A DNA stretch of 39,286 nucleotides, taken from assembly GCA_007126375.1 (NCBI GenBank), contig SLBI01000304.1, positions 1-39,286 of the forward strand, written 5' to 3'. Shown here piece by piece: positions 17,143-24,310 of this stretch. How positions within the stretch are numbered: position 1 is the first letter of the stretch; every line of letters begins with the position of its first letter. The notes below the pieces were generated by a model. The model was not told the origin of the DNA. It was given only the letters and a program-made list of their open reading frames with translations, and did not search any database. The DNA comes from Paracoccaceae bacterium. Lineage in GTDB: Bacteria > Pseudomonadota > Alphaproteobacteria > Rhodobacterales > Rhodobacteraceae. The translations under genes and the position numbers were made by a program.

Positions 17143-17750
17143 TCGTGCCGCCTTCGCTGGATGTTTCACGTGAAACCGCCGCGCGCCTCGCAGCCTTCGT
17201 GGAAACGCTGACGAAATGGCAACAACACATAAATCTGGTTTCGCGCGCCACGATGGACCATCTGTGGCAGCGCCATATCGCTGACTCGGCGCAACTCTTC
17301 GAGCTCAGGCCACCAGGCGCACTGCATTGGGCCGATCTCGGCACAGGTGGCGGGTTTCCCGGCCTTATCGTCGCGATTCTCGCGGCTGACAGGGCCCCGG
17401 ATCTCCGTATCACACTTGTCGAGAGCGACAGGCGCAAGGCTGCCTTTCTTGCTACGGCCGCCAGGGCGGCTGACGTCGCACCGGACATCCGAGCTGAGCG
17501 AATCGAATCCCTGGCACCGTTGCGCGCCGATGTCCTCTCCGCCCGCGCTCTCGCCCCACTGCCTCAACTCCTCGCCTATTCCGAGCGCCACCTGTCAAGC
17601 GGCGGCACCGGCCTCTTTCCCAAAGGGGCTGCTCATGCCCAGGAGATTTCCGATGCGCTTGCAAGCTGGCGGTTCAGGGTACAGAAACACTCCAGCCGGA
17701 CGGATCCAGCCGGCACCATCCTTGCCATCGACGGAGTGTCGCGTGTCTGA
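17139..17750 (+). CDS. rsmG: 16S rRNA (guanine-527-N7)-methyltransferase RsmG (GidB)
   Basis: A 203-residue SAM-dependent methyltransferase acting on G527 of 16S rRNA; loss in other bacteria gives low-level streptomycin resistance. Motifs are [15 protein letters not shown] (~24-38), the SAM-binding [13 protein letters not shown] (~65-77), the [16 protein letters not shown] strand, and [14 protein letters not shown]. The start is GTG at 17139, overlapping the mnmG stop by 4 bp, or a second GTG at 17145. The parS site at 17162-17177 encodes residues in DVSRET. The 3' end overlaps parA by 8 bp, giving an unbroken mnmG-rsmG-parA chain. Confidence 0.97.
   Translation: MIVPPSLDVSRETAARLAAFVETLTKWQQHINLVSRATMDHLWQRHIADSAQLFELRPPGALHWADLGTGGGFPGLIVAILAADRAPDLRITLVESDRRKAAFLATAARAADVAPDIRAERIESLAPLRADVLSARALAPLPQLLAYSERHLSSGGTGLFPKGAAHAQEISDALASWRFRVQKHSSRTDPAGTILAIDGVSRV
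17162..17177. promoter_or_regulatory. parS: parS centromere site 2
   Basis: TGTTTCACGTGAAACC again matches the consensus at 15 of 16 positions. It lies 1,890 bp from the first site, inside rsmG codons ~8-13, and shares with site 1 an identical 18-base core beginning GGATGTTTCACG. The reading frame across it differs from that in mnmG. Confidence 0.93.
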
Positions 17751-18567
17751 TCTTCTTGCCCCGCCGGCCGACGCGCCCCGTCTGATCGCCGTGGCCAACC
17801 AGAAAGGTGGTGTCGGAAAGACGACCACCGCTGTAAATCTCGCCGCCGCTTTTGCCGAGGCGGGGCGGAAGGTTCTGCTGGTCGATCTCGACCCGCAAGG
17901 CAACGCTTCGACAGGCCTTGGCATCGCTGTCACGGACCGCACGCTTTCCACCTATGACCTGCTGGTCGAAGACGCATCGATCGATGACGTCATCCGTCCG
18001 ACGGGCCAGGACGGTATTGCGATCTGCCCCGCCACGACCGATCTGTCGTCGGCGGACATTGCCCTCGCACAACTGCCGGATCGCACGGGCAAGCTCCGGC
18101 AGGCGCTATCGCGGGACATTCTCGGTGGCCATGGCTTCGACTATGTTCTGATCGATTGTCCGCCTGCCCTCAGCCTCCTGACGGTCAATGCCATGGTGGC
18201 AGCTCAGTCGGTCCTCGTTCCGCTGCAGGCGGAGTTCTTCGCGCTTGAGGGCCTTTCGCAGCTTATGCTCACCCTGCGACAGGTGCGCGAGACCGCCAAT
18301 CCCGGCCTGCGGATCGAAGGTGTCCTGCTCACCATGTTCGATCGCCGCAACAACCTCGCCCAGCAGGTCGAGGCCGATGCCCGCGACACCCTGGGCGATC
18401 TTGTCTGCCGCACGGTCATCCCGCGCAATGTGAGACTCAGCGAGGCTCCGTCCTTTGCCCAGTCCGTCCTGACCTATGACCCGAGCTCCAAGGGCAGCGA
18501 GGCCTATCGTGCGCTTGCCCGCGAGCTCGGCCGCCGTCACGCCGCATTGCCGCAGCCTGCTGCCTGA
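17743..18567 (+). CDS. parA: Chromosome-partitioning ATPase ParA
   Basis: A 274-residue Walker-type ATPase (Soj/ParA) that binds the nucleoid and moves ParB-parS complexes apart during segregation. It has the deviant Walker [13 protein letters not shown] (18-29), the switch [14 protein letters not shown], Walker [15 protein letters not shown] and the C-terminal signature [20 protein letters not shown]. The open frame extends 132 codons upstream, but that part lies inside rsmG in another frame and looks non-coding. The GTG at 17743, with CGGAG upstream, gives the family's normal length and an 8-bp overlap with rsmG. Confidence 0.97.
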   Translation: MSDLLAPPADAPRLIAVANQKGGVGKTTTAVNLAAAFAEAGRKVLLVDLDPQGNASTGLGIAVTDRTLSTYDLLVEDASIDDVIRPTGQDGIAICPATTDLSSADIALAQLPDRTGKLRQALSRDILGGHGFDYVLIDCPPALSLLTVNAMVAAQSVLVPLQAEFFALEGLSQLMLTLRQVRETANPGLRIEGVLLTMFDRRNNLAQQVEADARDTLGDLVCRTVIPRNVRLSEAPSFAQSVLTYDPSSKGSEAYRALARELGRRHAALPQPAA

Positions 18568-18585
18568 ACCCATGGAAGGACCCCG

Positions 18586-19461
18586 ATGACCGAGCGCAAG
18601 GACCGCCGCGGCCTGGGCCGCGGCCTGTCTGCCCTGATGGCCGATGTCGCCCCTGCGGACTCATCCGAAGGGCCGCGCCGGCCCGACCGCACTTTGCCGA
18701 TCGATCGCATCCATCCCAACCCGGACCAGCCACGCCGCCACTTCTCCCCCGAAGCGCTTGATGAACTGGCCGCGTCGATCAGCACCCGCGGTGTCATCCA
18801 GCCGCTCATCGTGCGCCCGGATCCTGATCGCCCCGATGCGTATCAGATCGTTGCCGGCGAGCGCCGATGGCGTGCTGCCCAGCAGGCGCGGCTGCACGAG
18901 CTGCCGGTTCTTGTACGGGATCTGGATGACAGCCAAGTGCTTGAAATTGCAATAATCGAGAACATACAGCGCGCCGATCTCAACCCTCTGGAGGAGGCAC
19001 AGGGGTTCCACCAGCTCATGCAGCGGTTCGGCCACACGCAGGAAAAGCTCGCTCAGGCGCTCGGCAAGAGTCGCAGCCACATCGCCAACCTTCTGCGGCT
19101 GCTGCAACTCCCCGAGGAAGTGCAGGATCATCTACGCGCAGGAAGGCTTACCGCAGGGCATGCGCGCGCGCTGATACCCGCCCCGAATGCCGTCGAACTG
19201 GCCCGGCAGATCGTCACCAGACGTCTGTCCGTGCGCGAAGTCGAGGCGCTGTTGCGCCGCGGCGCTCCGCCACGAAAGCGTCGTTCCGCTGCCAGCGCCA
19301 CCAAGGATGCCGACACGCGGGTTCTCGAACAGGACCTTTCCGCGAATCTTGGAATGGCTGTTGTCATAGATCACCGTCCCGATGGCGAGGGCAGAGTTAC
19401 GATCCGCTACGGAAATCTCGATCAACTGGACCAGCTCTGCCAGTTGCTGGGCGGTCATTGA
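18586..19461 (+). CDS. parB: Chromosome-partitioning protein ParB (CTPase clamp)
   Basis: A 291-residue centromere-binding protein that loads at parS and slides as a CTP-dependent clamp. In order: the N-terminal ParA-activating peptide RRGLGRGLSALMAD (7-20), the CTP-binding domain with GERRWRAAQ (91-99) and ENIQRADLNPLEEA (125-138), the helix-turn-helix that reads parS (TQEKLAQALGKSRSHIANLLRLL, ~151-173), a basic linker and a C-terminal dimerisation helix (VTIRYGNLDQLDQLCQLLG). AAGGACC precedes the ATG, 18 bp after parA. Last gene of the rightward cluster; it converges on hemW. Confidence 0.98.
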   Translation: MTERKDRRGLGRGLSALMADVAPADSSEGPRRPDRTLPIDRIHPNPDQPRRHFSPEALDELAASISTRGVIQPLIVRPDPDRPDAYQIVAGERRWRAAQQARLHELPVLVRDLDDSQVLEIAIIENIQRADLNPLEEAQGFHQLMQRFGHTQEKLAQALGKSRSHIANLLRLLQLPEEVQDHLRAGRLTAGHARALIPAPNAVELARQIVTRRLSVREVEALLRRGAPPRKRRSAASATKDADTRVLEQDLSANLGMAVVIDHRPDGEGRVTIRYGNLDQLDQLCQLLGGH

Positions 19462-19473
19462 CGTAGCGTCAAT
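19457..19473. terminator. Short palindrome containing both convergent stop codons
   Basis: ATTGACG-TAG-CGTCAAT is a perfect 7-bp inverted repeat around a 3-base centre. It contains the parB stop (19459-19461) and, on the other strand, the hemW stop (19469-19471). No T-run follows in either direction, so bidirectional terminator function is only a possibility. Confidence 0.3.
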
Positions 19474-20656
19474 CCTGCAGCAGATGTCGTAGCACAGCAT
19501 TCAGCAACAGCCGGCCGCGACCGGTGGCAACGAGCCGCCCGTTCCGTTTCTGCAGCATTCCATGTAGCGCCAACTCATTGATTTTGCTTGTGTCAAGACA
19601 CAAGCCCAATCCCCGCAACAGCTCCGGGTCCACGCCCTCGGTCAAGCGCAGACCCATCATCAGAGCTTCTTCACCGACGTCAGCGGGGCGCAGCGGGGAA
19701 CATACGGTCTCACCCGATCCGAACCGTTCGACTCGCGCCAGCCATTCTCCAGGCCCAAGCGTCGTTTCCGTCGCATGCCTGCGGCCGGCCATCGTCAGGC
19801 GCCCGTGGGCGCCCGGTCCGATGCCCACCCAGTCGCCGCAGCGCCAGTAGATCAGGTTGTGCCTGGATTCCGCCCCGGGACTTGCATGATTGGAGATTTC
19901 ATAGGCCGGCATGCCCGCCACTGCGCAGAGCTCCTGGGTTGCTTCGAACATTTCTGCCGCCAGCCCTTCTTCCGGAAGCCCGTGCAACTTGCCGGCGGCG
20001 GCCCGGTCACCGAAGGCGGTCCCCGCTTCCACGGTCAACTGATAGAGGGAAAGATGATCCGCTGCCATCTCGAGAGCGCGTGACAGTTCGGTGCGCCAGG
20101 CGGCCACTGTCTGGTCCTGTCGGGCGTAAATCAGATCAAAGCTCACCCGGTCGAAAATGTTCCGTGCAACGGCAAAGGCGGCAAGCGCTTCCGCGACATC
20201 ATGAAGCCGCCCAAGCCGGCGCAGATCCGCGTCTACAAGCGCCTGCACCCCCATCGAAATGCGCGTCACACCGGCATCCCGATAGCCGGCGAAGCGCCCT
20301 GCCTCCACCGATCCCGGATTCGCCTCGAGCGTCACCTCGAGATCGTTTGCGACCGGCCAGCAGGCACGCACCTCTCTCAGGATGTCCGACACGACCGCGG
20401 GCTCCATGAGTGAGGGAGTCCCGCCCCCGAAAAAGACCGTGTTCAGAACGCGGCCGTCGGTCATCTCGGCCACGCGCCGCAGTTCGGCCCTGTAAGCTTC
20501 CAGCCAGCGGCGCTGATCGATACGCGCTGCGACATGGCTGTTGAAATCGCAATAGGGACATTTCGATGTGCAGAACGGCCAGTGTAGATAGAGCGCGAAG
20601 CCCACAGACCGCCAATGATGCTGCAATCGCCCGGTTTCTTCTGATGTCCCTCTCAA
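19469..20656 (-). CDS. hemW: Radical-SAM heme chaperone HemW
   Basis: A 395-residue radical-SAM protein formerly called a coproporphyrinogen dehydrogenase-like HemN. The 4Fe-4S cluster motif CTSKCPYC (cysteines 29, 33, 36) is followed by DFNSHV, the FFGGGTPSL motif, EANPGSVE, and GVTRISMGVQALVDADLRRLGR. The HemW-specific SRHNLIYWRCGDWVGIGPGAHG is present. HemW binds and transfers heme rather than oxidising coproporphyrinogen, so the old name is misleading. No ATG fits: the best start is TTG at 20656, with GGGGA upstream overlapping the end of the Rid gene; a GTG at 20605 is the alternative. It is linked to ridA-rdgB-rph upstream. Confidence 0.93.
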   Translation of the reverse strand: MRGTSEETGRLQHHWRSVGFALYLHWPFCTSKCPYCDFNSHVAARIDQRRWLEAYRAELRRVAEMTDGRVLNTVFFGGGTPSLMEPAVVSDILREVRACWPVANDLEVTLEANPGSVEAGRFAGYRDAGVTRISMGVQALVDADLRRLGRLHDVAEALAAFAVARNIFDRVSFDLIYARQDQTVAAWRTELSRALEMAADHLSLYQLTVEAGTAFGDRAAAGKLHGLPEEGLAAEMFEATQELCAVAGMPAYEISNHASPGAESRHNLIYWRCGDWVGIGPGAHGRLTMAGRRHATETTLGPGEWLARVERFGSGETVCSPLRPADVGEEALMMGLRLTEGVDPELLRGLGLCLDTSKINELALHGMLQKRNGRLVATGRGRLLLNAVLRHLLQD

Positions 20657-20659
20657 GCC

Positions 20660-21034
20660 TCATCCCCGAAAAGCCGTCACCTCGATCTCGATCTTCATTT
20701 CCGGTCGCGCCAGCCCGGCCACGAGGAGGGTTGCCGCCGGCCGGACCTCGCCCAACGTGGCCCGCAGGACAGGCCGCACCGCGTCCAGATCGTCGAGGTC
20801 GGTCAGGATGTAGGTGACACGCACGACGTCCGCCAGCGTGAAACCGGCTTCTCGCAGGACCTCCCCGATCGTGGCGACACAGTTGCGCGTCTGGTCCACA
20901 GGGTCTGACGGCATCGTCATGGTCGCAAAGTCATAGCCGGTCACGCCGGACACGAAGCACCAACCTCCCTTGACCACCGCGCGGCTGTAGCCCATCGCTT
21001 CCTCGAACGGCGAACCTGTTGAAATCCGTCGCAT
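20660..21034 (-). CDS. Rid (YjgF/YER057c) family protein lacking the RidA arginine
   Basis: A 124-residue trimer-forming Rid-fold protein. SGVTGYDFATMTMPSDPVDQT, NCVATIGEVLREAG, and the C-terminal PEMKIEIEVTAF mark the family. Canonical RidA deaminates enamine and imine intermediates using an arginine in a PARS-type motif near residue 105. Here that motif reads RPAATLLV, with alanine in the arginine position, so this belongs to a Rid subfamily without the known deaminase activity. The ATG at 21034 is chosen; the open frame runs 42 codons further up through proline-rich, non-coding-looking sequence. It lies 109 bp downstream of rdgB and 3 bp from hemW. Confidence 0.87.
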   Translation of the reverse strand: MRRISTGSPFEEAMGYSRAVVKGGWCFVSGVTGYDFATMTMPSDPVDQTRNCVATIGEVLREAGFTLADVVRVTYILTDLDDLDAVRPVLRATLGEVRPAATLLVAGLARPEMKIEIEVTAFRG

Positions 21035-21143
21035 GGCGGTCCTTCTCAGCCTCCAGGCTGCGCAGGTCAAGGGGTGTGCACCGCCTCCGGATCGAGCCTT
21101 GCCCATCCCTGTCGACGGCGGTGGCCGCGCAGTCGGATCCGGA

Positions 21144-21758
21144 TCAAAGGCATCCGTCAACGAACTTTCGAAACGCGTCCGCCCGATGGCTGATGCGGTT
21201 CTTCGCCCAGCGGTCCATTTCGCCGAAGGTCAGGTCATGGCCGTCCGGCTGAAAGATCGGATCGTACCCATGTCCAAGAACGCCCCGCATCGGCCAGACG
21301 ATCCGGCCGTCGATCCGACCTTCGAACACCGCATCGGTGAAATCCGGCCATGCCAGAACCAGTGTGCACCGAAAGGCGGCGCGACGAGGTTCCGGAGCGT
21401 GCGCAGCCTCCAGCGCCTCCCAGGTCCGCCGCATCGCCTGTTCGAAGTCCCGGCCCGTCGGCGTTTCGGCCCAGTCTGCCGTGTGGACCCCTGGCGCCCC
21501 ACCCAACGCATCGACTTCGATACCGGAGTCATCGGCCAGTGCCGGAAGGCCCGTCGCCGCCACGGCCGCATGCGCCTTGATGCGCGCGTTGCCCACAAAA
21601 CTCTCTTCGGTTTCCTCGGGTTCCATGAGTCCCAGTTCGGCCGCACCGGTCACGGTCACGCCGTAGGGCCGCAGAAGGGCGGCGATTTCATCCAGTTTGC
21701 CGCGGTTGTGGGTCGCCACCAGCAACCGGTCGCCCGGTCCAAGGCGCCGCGCCGTCAC
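21144..21758 (-). CDS. rdgB: XTP/dITP pyrophosphatase RdgB (HAM1 family)
   Basis: A 204-residue house-cleaning enzyme that hydrolyses non-canonical purine nucleotides (dITP, XTP) to monophosphates. Motifs: [14 protein letters not shown] (~12-25), [58 protein letters not shown] and NRISHRADA. The GTG start at 21758 overlaps the rph stop (GTGA), giving translational coupling. Confidence 0.96.
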   Translation of the reverse strand: MTARRLGPGDRLLVATHNRGKLDEIAALLRPYGVTVTGAAELGLMEPEETEESFVGNARIKAHAAVAATGLPALADDSGIEVDALGGAPGVHTADWAETPTGRDFEQAMRRTWEALEAAHAPEPRRAAFRCTLVLAWPDFTDAVFEGRIDGRIVWPMRGVLGHGYDPIFQPDGHDLTFGEMDRWAKNRISHRADAFRKFVDGCL

Positions 21759-22468
21759 GCCAGTGCCGCCCGCTGCGCCGAAACCAGCGCCGCCGTTCCC
21801 GCGACGGCCAGTTCCATCAGCGCATCCATCTCGCTGCGGCTGAAGGTTGCACCCTCCGCCGACATCTGCACCTCGATCAGCCGCTCGGCGCCGGTCAGCA
21901 CGAAGTTGCCGTCGACCCCTGCAAGGCTGTCTTCAGCATAGTCGAGGTCCAGAACCGGCACTCCAGCATAGAGCCCGGCGCTGATCGCCGCAACATGGTC
22001 GGTGATCGGATCCGATACCAGCACGCCCGACTTCAGCAATCGGTTCACCGCCAGCCTCAGGGCCACCCAGCCGCCGGTGATTGCTGCACACCGTGTCCCG
22101 CCATCGGCCTGAAGCACGTCGCAGTCCACCGTGATCTGCCGTTCGCCAACTGCGGAACGGTCCAATCCGGCGCGCAGGCTTCGACCGATCAGCCGCTGGA
22201 TCTCCACCGTTCGGCCGGTCTGCTTGCCGACTGCGGCCTCACGCCGATTCCGCGTCGTCGTCGCCCGCGGCAACATGCCGTATTCGGCCGTTACCCAGCC
22301 AAGCCCGGTGTTCTTCAGAAAGGGCGGCGTCCGTTCCTCGACCGACGCCGTGCAGAGCACATGCGTGTCGCCCATGCGGATCAGGCAGGACCCTTCGGCA
22401 TGTTTTGCCACGTCCGGCTCGATGGTGACCGCGCGCAGGCTTCCCGCTTCCCGTCCCGATGGCCGCAT
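21755..22468 (-). CDS. rph: Ribonuclease PH
   Basis: A 237-residue phosphorolytic 3'-5' exoribonuclease that trims tRNA precursors. The family start [12 protein letters not shown], the [11 protein letters not shown] and [22 protein letters not shown] blocks, [31 protein letters not shown] and DLDYAEDS are all present. The ATG at 22468, with GAGAGGG upstream, gives the family's normal length; an ATG six codons earlier is possible. It diverges from hrcA with a 128-bp gap, a pairing common in alphaproteobacteria. Confidence 0.97.
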   Translation of the reverse strand: MRPSGREAGSLRAVTIEPDVAKHAEGSCLIRMGDTHVLCTASVEERTPPFLKNTGLGWVTAEYGMLPRATTTRNRREAAVGKQTGRTVEIQRLIGRSLRAGLDRSAVGERQITVDCDVLQADGGTRCAAITGGWVALRLAVNRLLKSGVLVSDPITDHVAAISAGLYAGVPVLDLDYAEDSLAGVDGNFVLTGAERLIEVQMSAEGATFSRSEMDALMELAVAGTAALVSAQRAALA

Positions 22469-22549
22469 TCCTGTCCCTCTCGTCATGACTGTCGCCTTAT
22501 GGGCGCGGCGTTGTTGCAGAGGCAACCCCGATCCGCTTCGCATGTGCGA

Positions 22550-22578
22550 TTGACGTGACCGCGCGTTGCGCCATATCT
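22550..22578 (+). promoter_or_regulatory. Candidate hrcA-grpE promoter, possibly heat-shock sigma type
   Basis: TTGACG (22550-22555), a 17-base spacer and ATATCT (22573-22578) lie just upstream of hrcA. The -10 context CATATCT comes close to the heat-shock -10 (CYTATNT) described for alphaproteobacterial RpoH. No CIRCE element (the HrcA operator) is visible here. Confidence 0.45.
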
Positions 22579-22596
22579 CGTAGCTGGAGCCCGCAG

Positions 22597-23670
22597 ATGC
22601 AGGACGCTGGCAAGTTACTCTCCGAACTCAACGACCGATCGCGCGAAGTCTTTCGCCGCGTCGTGGAAGGGTATCTCGATTCCGGTGATCCGGTCGGATC
22701 GCGCACACTGAGCCGCAGCATGAGCGAGCAGGTGTCCGCCGCGACAGTCCGTAACGTGATGCAGGATCTCGAATATCTCGGCCTGCTTGACAGCCCGCAT
22801 GTCTCGGCCGGGCGGGTGCCGACGCAGATGGGCCTCAGGCTCTTCGTGGATGGATTGCTGGAAGCGACCCCACTCGCCGATGCCGATCGCGAGAAGCTGG
22901 ACGCAACGCTCGGCGCCAATGACCGCGACGTCTCCTCGCTGCTCGATCGGGTGGGCGCGGCTCTTTCCAGCATTACCCAGGGCGCCTCGGTAGTGCTGGC
23001 ACCCAAGCACGAAGCCGCGATACGGCACATCGAATTCGTCAGTCTGGCTGCCGACCGGGCACTGGTGGTGCTCGTCTTCGCCGATGGGCATGTCGAGAAT
23101 CGCATCTTCGCGCCGCCACCCGGCCAGACGCCGTCCTCGATGCGCGAGGCGGCAAACTTCCTCAACGCCATGGCCGAGGGGCGGACACTGGCCGAACTGC
23201 GCGGTCGCATGACCACCGAGATCACCCGACGGCGGCAACAGATCGACACGTTGGCGCGGGCACTCGTCGAGAGCGGCCTGGCCGTGTGGGAAAACGAGGG
23301 CGAATCGCAGGAACGGCTGATCGTGCGCGGTCAGGCGAATCTTCTCGGCGACGCCTCCGGCGCGGTGGAGGAACTGGACCGCATCCGCTCTCTGTTCGAC
23401 GATCTGGAGCGAAAGCGCGACATCGCCGAGTTTCTCGCCCTCGCCGAGGAGGGAGACGGCGTGCGCATCTTCATCGGATCCGAGAACAAGCTTTTTTCGC
23501 TGACGGGTTCCTCTCTGGTCGTCTCTCCTTATATGAACGCCGAACGCCGCGTCATCGGCGCGGTGGGCGTGATCGGACCGACCCGGCTGAACTATGGCCG
23601 GATCGTGCCGATCGTCGATTACACGGCCCAACTGGTTGGCCGGCTGCTCGGCGAACACGGGCGCGGGTGA
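22597..23670 (+). CDS. hrcA: Heat-shock repressor HrcA
   Basis: A 357-residue repressor that binds CIRCE operators, usually upstream of groESL, and needs GroEL for activity. The winged-helix N-terminus contains [30 protein letters not shown] and [18 protein letters not shown] with [20 protein letters not shown]. The central GAF-like and dimerisation parts include [15 protein letters not shown], and the C-terminus holds the family signature [21 protein letters not shown] and [22 protein letters not shown]. The ATG at 22597 (GGAG upstream) gives the normal N-terminus. grpE follows after 40 bp in the same operon. Confidence 0.97.
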   Translation: MQDAGKLLSELNDRSREVFRRVVEGYLDSGDPVGSRTLSRSMSEQVSAATVRNVMQDLEYLGLLDSPHVSAGRVPTQMGLRLFVDGLLEATPLADADREKLDATLGANDRDVSSLLDRVGAALSSITQGASVVLAPKHEAAIRHIEFVSLAADRALVVLVFADGHVENRIFAPPPGQTPSSMREAANFLNAMAEGRTLAELRGRMTTEITRRRQQIDTLARALVESGLAVWENEGESQERLIVRGQANLLGDASGAVEELDRIRSLFDDLERKRDIAEFLALAEEGDGVRIFIGSENKLFSLTGSSLVVSPYMNAERRVIGAVGVIGPTRLNYGRIVPIVDYTAQLVGRLLGEHGRG

Positions 23671-23710
23671 ATGATGGGGCCAGGACGGTCGAGTAGGTCA
23701 GAGGACAGAC

Positions 23711-24298
23711 ATGGCAGAAGCACGCAAGCAGGATGCATACGCCGAGACGGACGGGCATGGGGCGGTCGCCGACGGTATGGCCGAAGACGCGGCCGAGGCG
23801 CCCGAGGCGTCCGAGCCGATTGATCCGGACGGCGGGATCGAGGCCCTCAGGGAGGAGCGCGATCTGCTTCGCGACCGGCTGATGCGGGCGCTGGCCGACG
23901 CGGAAAACACCCGCAAGCGCGCCGAGCGCGATCGCCGCGAGGGGCTGATGTACGGCGGTGCCAAGCTGGCCCGGGACATGCTGCCGGTCTATGACCATCT
24001 CTCCCGCGCGCTTGATGCCGCCGGCGAGGAAATGAAGGGCAACGCGTCCGCACTTTACGAGGGCATCGACCTCACCTTGCGGGAACTGGTCAACGTCCTG
24101 TCGAAGCACGGCGTGGAACGTGTGGCGCCGCAACCCGGAGATGCCTTCGATCCGCATCTGCATCAGGCAATGTTCGAGGCGCCGGTACCGGATTTCGCCG
24201 CTGGCCAGATCATCCAGGTGATGGCGGTGGGTTTCCGGATGCATGATCAGCTGCTGCGCCCCGCTCAGGTCGGTGTCTCCTCCACACCCTCCGGGTGA
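23711..24298 (+). CDS. grpE: DnaK nucleotide-exchange factor GrpE
   Basis: A 195-residue co-chaperone that releases ADP from DnaK. An acidic, low-complexity N-terminus (~1-40) leads into the long dimerisation helix (ALREERDLLRDRLMRALADAENTRKRAERDR), the four-helix region (GGAKLARDMLPVYDHLSRAL) and the beta-domain signature FDPHLHQAMFEAPV, AGQIIQVMAVGFRMHDQLLRPAQVGVS. GAGGACAG precedes the ATG. Pairing with hrcA places it under heat-shock control. Confidence 0.97.
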   Translation: MAEARKQDAYAETDGHGAVADGMAEDAAEAPEASEPIDPDGGIEALREERDLLRDRLMRALADAENTRKRAERDRREGLMYGGAKLARDMLPVYDHLSRALDAAGEEMKGNASALYEGIDLTLRELVNVLSKHGVERVAPQPGDAFDPHLHQAMFEAPVPDFAAGQIIQVMAVGFRMHDQLLRPAQVGVSSTPSG

Positions 24299-24310
24299 CG
24301 CGGCGCAAGC

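Noticed and set aside
17347-17742. Long N-terminal extension of ParA
   Set aside because: It lies fully inside rsmG in another frame, and the translated sequence is serine- and arginine-rich with no ParA similarity; GTG at 17743 gives the normal protein.
19458-19472. FNR-like palindrome TTGAC-N5-GTCAA
   Set aside because: FNR/FnrL boxes need a 4-base spacer (TTGAT-N4-ATCAA); this has 5 and lies between convergent stop codons, not at a promoter.
22469-22596. CIRCE operator near hrcA
   Set aside because: No TTAGCACTC-N9-GAGTGCTAA or near match is present in the rph-hrcA gap.
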